NCBI GenBank assembly: GCA_019022495.1
Contig: JAFEKR010000010.1
Location: 372,001-436,000 of the forward strand
Source: Epichloe hybrida
Taxonomy: Eukaryota > Ascomycota > Sordariomycetes > Hypocreales > Clavicipitaceae
Length of the DNA stretch: 64,000 bases
Direction of reading: 5' to 3'
Shown: positions 59,625 to 64,000 of the stretch, piece after piece
Position numbering within the stretch: the stretch's first letter is position 1
How the letters are laid out: every line of letters starts with the position of its first letter
Position numbers and translations under genes: made by a program
Notes under the pieces: generated by a model
Database searches by the model: none
Told to the model about the DNA's origin: nothing
Seen by the model: only the letters and a program-made list of their open reading frames with translations

Positions 59625-59743
59625 CTATATATATATTCTTTACGCTAGATAGCTAATTAAGTAGCTAGTCCTAGTACTCTAACCGCTTAGTTAAGAGGGA
59701 AAACCCTATACTAGGAAGAAAAACCCCCTTGCGTCTATATACC
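59625..59743 (-). mobile_element. 119-bp truncated LINE in M3
   Basis: Contains TATATATTCTTTACGC, TAGTCCTAGTACTCTAACCG and GGAAGAAAAACCCCCTTGCG, the reverse complement of the LINE 3' end (compare 34150-34280). Flanked by TTATAATAA at 59616-59624 and 59744-59752. Comparison with M2 (44630-44665) shows the uninterrupted site. Confidence 0.8.
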
Positions 59744-60623
59744 TTATAATAAGTATAGTATATTATATAAAAGTTAGTCTTACTATTATTTTTAAAAATA
59801 AGTTAAACTTATTTCTATAGCTTATTTAAGCTATATAGGGTAACTAAAATATACTATTAAGAATCTATTAAAATATTATAAATATTTTCTATTATATTCT
59901 TTCTTTATATATTATTATAATAAGATATATAAAGTTACTATATATAACTTCTTAAAGCTTTAGAATTATAAAGCTTAAAGTAATATTTAATTAGTTTAAA
60001 TAGTAAATAAATAGTTTAAGCTTTTTTTAAGTTCTTATTTTATTAATAATAATATTTGAGTACTAAGTATATAGTCTATTAACTTATAGATATTTATTTA
60101 GATTTCTAATTTAATTTAATTATATTAGTTTAGGGTATTTTTTAATTAAATTAATTAAATTAATAAAAGAAATATAAAATAATTCCTAATAATAGTAAAT
60201 AAAATAATTAGAAGGTTTTTTTTAAAGTTATATTAATAAAATAAAGTAATAAGTATAATAGTATTATTAAAAAGTTATAATATTATATATAACACTAGTT
60301 ATAGTAAAATTTTTAAAATAAAATAATATTATAAATTATATAACTAATTAGAAAAAGTAGCTAATAATAAAAGGTTTCTATTAACTAATTCTCTTTTAAT
60401 CCTAATAATAACCTTAGCTAATAAAAAGTCCCACTTTTTCTTACCTAACAATACATTTGTATTGTTTGTAGTTAGTGTAGTTACTACAATAACTACACTA
60501 CAAAATAATTTGTATTTAATATAATATAATACAATAAATACAAATTTTTTCAAATACAATACAAATACAAATTTTTCCGAAAAAATACAATAAATACAAT
60601 ACAAACAATACTCTGGTCCTTAT

Positions 60624-61041
60624 AAAGGGTAATAATAAACTTATTAAGGAATATTAAGTTAAGTAAATCCTAGTAGCTTAGAATACCTTAAGCTAGGGTA
60701 AGAGATATAATATACTTATTAAGTAAGTAAGTTATATATAGCCTATATAGAAACTATTAGAGAATATAGTATAAATATAGGCCCTTAATAAGTTTAAGGT
60801 AAAATAGGAAAATATATAATATAATAATAGACTAAATTAATTTTAAAAGACTTATATACCTATAAAGACTCCTATAAGTACCTAAAGCACTAAACTACTA
60901 TATTTTATTACTATTACTTAATAAGAATAATTATCTATTAAGTTATTACTTAAATTACTAGAAGAAAATAAGTAAGGGTATACTACCTTTATCTAGAGTT
61001 ATATTACTATTACTATAGCTATAGTATTATTATTACTAAGT
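60624..61041 (+). other. P2 continued, post-integrase region
   Basis: Resumes the P1-like order (P1 15395-15757, then 23648-23720). No recognisable motif; the sequence CTACCTTTATCTAGAG (60984-60999) aligns with P1 after its own interruption by B. Confidence 0.6.
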
Positions 61042-61054
61042 AATAGTTATAGTA

Positions 61055-61400
61055 GTGAATTATCGTTACAAATCCGAATTCACTACGCCTTAGAGTGAAG
61101 CAGGGGACGCGGAGCTAGGTTAGAGCAGGACTAGACTAGCACTAATAGGAGCTAGTTAGGACTACTACTATATATTTTCCTTTCCTTTTTTATTTTCTTT
61201 TGGATAAGGCTAGCGTAAGCTAGTAATAAACACCTATAATTAGTCATACCTAACGTAGCGTAAACTTAGAAGAGGGTTAGCGCTAGCCTATTTATAGATA
61301 TAAGAGGGTTTTTTTTCCTAGTAAAGGGTTTTCCCTCTTAACTAAGCGGATGGAGTACTAGGAACAGCTACATAGTTAGCTAGCTAGCGTAAAGAATATA
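61055..61400 (+). mobile_element. 5'-truncated LINE (346 bp) in P2
   Basis: Collinear with 33920-34265 of the full LINE, flanked by 13-bp duplications AATAGTTATAGTA (61042-61054 and 61401-61413). The first 100 bases are unmutated (TTATCGTTACAAATCCG, GGGGACGCGGAGC), where both other copies are converted. Confidence 0.9.
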
Positions 61401-61545
61401 AATAGTTATAGTATAATAAGTTATTTACCTTATTTACCTTATTTACCTTAGGTATAACCTAGGACTTAGATAGTATAAATAGGGTTAGTATAAGGAGTAT
61501 ATATAAGAGAGAGTATAATAAAAGACTTAGTAAGAGAGTAGTAAG

Positions 61546-61953
61546 CAGAGTATTGCACTACAATTGATTTGTAGTGTATTTTTTATTTAACAAATAATAT
61601 ATATCTAATCTTAGAAAATATATAGAGATATAAAACTTCTTTTTTTAGATAGATAACTAAAAAACTACAATGTAGTTATATATAAAAGTGGGTCTAAAAG
61701 TGGACCCCTCGCCTATAAATTAGAAAAACTACATTTTACTACATTTTAGCTAAGAATACACTACAAATGTAGTTTTTCTAATTTACAGGCAAGGGGTCCA
61801 CTTTTAGACCCACTTTTATATATAGTATTTTTCTTAGGATTTATCTCTATAGGATTCCGTGATTTATAGGATAATCTATTTAATTATAAGCTAGCTATAA
61901 AATTAAATGTAAAAACTACAAAACACACTACACTAACTACAAACAATACTCTG
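61546..61953 (-). mobile_element. M4: 408-bp fold-back hAT MITE
   Basis: Exact 8-bp duplication GTAGTAAG (61538-61545 and 61954-61961), perfect 10-base termini CAGAGTATTG / CAATACTCTG, orientation reverse to M1. The core is a near-perfect inverted repeat of about 58 bases (61677-61736 against 61765-61824) whose arms carry GTGGGTCTAAAAGTGG. No coding. Confidence 0.93.
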
Positions 61954-61961
61954 GTAGTAAG

Positions 61962-63350
61962 TAAGAGAAGGATAACTAAGGGAAGGAGAAGTATTATTTC
62001 TAGCTAGAGAATAGCTAGCTTCTAAGGTTCTAAGAATATAATTATAAGTTAGACTTATTATAGAGAGAAGGTATAAAAGTTACTAGTAGTAATAAGAAGG
62101 AGATTTATTACTTAACCTAGTAATTTAAATATATTACTAGATTTTATCCTAGTAATAAGGTATTAAAGCTTAAAGAAGTGTAGTAAATTACTTATATATC
62201 TCTTTATATATTATAGTTAGTTTACTAATAACTTATTAGTTTTATTAGAATAAAATACTTATAGCTTACTATATAAAGTAAGCTATACTATAGCTAGCTA
62301 AAGAGCTAGTACTAATAAAAGAGATAACTTTAAGACTAGTTATATTTATTATAGTAATATTAGTAATAAGGAATACCCTAAGGGCTAACTAAATAAAAGC
62401 TAGATTAAACTAAGCTTAAGTAAGAAAGAAGTTTTACTAATTAATAAGGTAGTAATACCTTTAGGATAGTATAGGTATTTTCTTTTTTATTTCTAAAGTT
62501 TTAAGAACTCTAGGTTTAATAATATATATACCTAAGGTAATCTTTACTTTAATATCCTTTAGTATATAATAGAGATAAGGATTAGTAAATAAAAGCCTAG
62601 TATACTATATATAAGTAAGGTATTATCTCTAATATAAAGGGCATAATTCTCTAGATTTAGGTAAATAATATTCTAGAATACTAGTAATAAGGGCCTATTT
62701 TATATATAGCCTATAAGGGTACTAAACTAATTAGGGAGTAGTATATTATTTATTATTTAAGTTACCTTTTATAAGGAACTTACTAATAGAATAGGCTAAG
62801 GGTATTATAGGAGTAACTAGGGGTAAAGAAAGGTTAGTTAGATTATAAGGTATATTCTAATAGGAGAATAATTATCTAAGAAGAAGAGTTTAATAGGATA
62901 AAGAGAAAGGTATAATAAAATTATAATAGTAAAGGGATAGTATTATATAAGGGAAAGTAAGATATAAAAAGGAACTAAGTAAGATATTTATATATAGTTT
63001 TAAACCTATATTAGGTAATTAATAAACTAGTAAGGGTAAGGCTAAAGACTATAATAAATAATAGGTTAGTAAGGTAAACGCATTATATATACTATAAAAC
63101 TAAGGTATAGAAGTAAGGCAGTTATTATTACTATATAATAGCTAGTGAGGTAAATATATTATATACCTAATAATAATAAGTAAGGAATAGGATTAATTAC
63201 CTATAGGATAATTTATAAGACTATTATAAAAAGGGGACTTATTAGATATACTTAAGTAAGGGTATATATAAGGGCTTAGGCTTTACCTAAGTATATTATA
63301 GATAATAGCAAGGGTAAGGGGTAAGTAAGAATAGGTAAGGAGGAGCTTAT
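61962..63350 (+). other. P2 continued, probable long LTR
   Basis: Collinear with P1 23825-25340. Divergent in detail but many blocks are shared (TTATTTCTAGCTA, AGTAATTTAA, TTAGTTTTATTA). No protein signal. Interrupted at 63350 by TRIM-2 and continues at 63884. Confidence 0.5.
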
Positions 63351-63878
63351 TGTGATGATCTAGGCTTTGCCTAGACCTAGCAATATAGGTGTCAATTGCA
63401 CAAGTTACAGGGACTTGTACAATGCGTATTCTTTTGTTACCTTCTATGGCGTAACGGAATTAGGGTTAAACCCACATGGTAGCGCAGGCACCCGCGATTA
63501 GCCTATTAGGGCTAGACCATGACATTTGTACAAGTTATCTAAGGTTATAGGTTTAAACCGGCTACGTGCGCAAGCACTATAGGGCAGCCATAACGGGGTT
63601 CTTCCTAGGCTTATAGGGATAGAAGAGAGGGTCCCTAGGGGATGCGTGGTATTGCTAGCTTATAAGGGGTAAATGGGAAGAAGATCACCTAGGGAAAGGG
63701 CCTATGTGATAATCTAGGCTTTGCCTAGACCTAGCAATATAGGTGTCAATTACACAAGTTACAGGGACTTGTACAATGCGTATTCTTTTGTTGCCTTCTA
63801 TGGCGCAACGGAATTAGAGTCAAACCCACATGGTGGTGCAGGCACCCGCGATTAGCCCATTAGGGCTAGACCATGACA
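63351..63878 (+). mobile_element. TRIM-2: 528-bp mini LTR retrotransposon
   Basis: Two 174-bp direct repeats (63351-63524 and 63705-63878), TGTGAT...CCATGACA, target duplication CTTAT (63346-63350 and 63879-63883). About 95% alike with TRIM-1 by eye; most differences are C/T or G/A, plus small indels (CTATGG against ATGG in the LTR). Like TRIM-1 it is largely free of RIP although its host element is heavily mutated. Confidence 0.92.
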
Positions 63879-63883
63879 CTTAT

Positions 63884-64000
63884 ATAAGAAGCTAAGGGGG
63901 TATAAGGGACGCTACTAGGGATAGCCTCTTCTCCTTTCCCTTTTCCTCCTTAAGTCTCTTAATACTATATTAACGCCCTACCGCAGTTGCCTAGGGGCTA
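63884..64000 (+). other. P2 3' end (LTR end just beyond the window)
   Basis: Matches P1 25345-25465, ending CGCAGTTGCCTAGGGGCTA. By comparison with P1 the element should end about 10 bases beyond the window edge. The last 30 bases keep CpG and TpG (ACCGCAGTTGCC). Confidence 0.6.

Larger units (their letters stand above)
57567..60615 (-). mobile_element. M3: hAT-type non-autonomous element (TGTAT/TGTAG family)
   Basis: 3049 bp with exact 8-bp duplication GTCCTTAT (57559-57566 and 60616-60623) and termini TAGAGTATTG / CAATACTCTG. Its right end matches the left end of M1 (TATTGTTTGTA...), so it is in reverse orientation. The subterminal arrays are mostly TGTAT pentamers (57585-57660; 60500-60605) with a short TGTAG block inside. 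The interior holds a 10-base minisatellite of about 1 kb, a TAATAG array, and a 119-bp LINE fragment. Confidence 0.93.

Noticed and set aside
60344..60604. An 86-codon minus-strand open frame
   Set aside because: It covers the M3 subterminal TGTAT array and the block next to it; it is non-coding MITE sequence.
1..64000. Mitochondrial DNA, because of the high AT content
   Set aside because: There are no mitochondrial genes, the content is nuclear transposons with spliceosomal introns, and CpA/TpG loss is the nuclear RIP signature.
1..64000. Centromere or telomere
   Set aside because: No telomere repeat is seen. Dense nested transposons could be pericentromeric, but nothing in the sequence proves it.

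Overview
This window is almost certainly a gene-poor, AT-rich repeat block from a filamentous ascomycete (Pezizomycotina) that has, or had, repeat-induced point mutation (RIP). TpA is in large excess and CpA/TpG are nearly absent: in 12961-13020 I count 11 TpA, 1 CpA and 0 TpG by hand. Every recognisable protein domain is riddled with TAA/TAG, and the open frames that remain are mostly low-complexity repeat shadows. I see no host gene, rRNA, tRNA or CRISPR array. The genus cannot be named from what is here.

Layout. 1-1640: 3' end of a plus-strand Ty1/copia element. 1641-7106: minus-strand Ty3 element (copy A). 7107-11170: plus-strand MULE transposase relic split by a hAT element (7414-9724). 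11171-15757 and 23648-25475: plus-strand Ty3 element P1, split by a complete minus-strand Ty3 element B (15758-23642, 5-bp TSD ATATT). 25476-27015: a further P-family fragment (P3) holding a TRIM (25508-26039). 27016-39996: plus-strand copia relic, split by hAT-A (28169-35114, itself carrying a full-length Tad1-like LINE) and by the short hAT relative M1 (35192-37141). 39997-56172: a minus-strand hAT (hAT-C) that still holds a recognisable intron-containing transposase gene and is interrupted by M2 (43675-45506), Ty3 copy C (46353-53978, TSD GAATA) and a truncated LINE (54456-55449). 56173-64000: Ty3 element P2, interrupted by M3 (57567-60615), a LINE fragment, M4 (61546-61953) and a second TRIM (63351-63878).

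Boundaries are well supported. Six hAT-type insertions have exact 8-bp target duplications, two Ty3 and two TRIM insertions have exact 5-bp duplications, and four truncated LINE insertions have 9-17 bp duplications.

The most interesting observations are: (1) RIP fades out in roughly the last 80-150 bp at the edges of many elements, including truncated copies whose edges fall at different places in the same consensus; (2) the hAT relatives share short CAGAG... termini but carry subterminal arrays of different pentamers (TGTAA, TGTAG, TGTAT); (3) hAT-C has mismatched flanks, pointing to a recombined junction; (4) two TRIMs of about 530 bp are largely spared by RIP; (5) catalytic and zinc-binding residues are lost in the stereotyped way RIP chemistry predicts (CCHC to YYYY, D to N, E to K).
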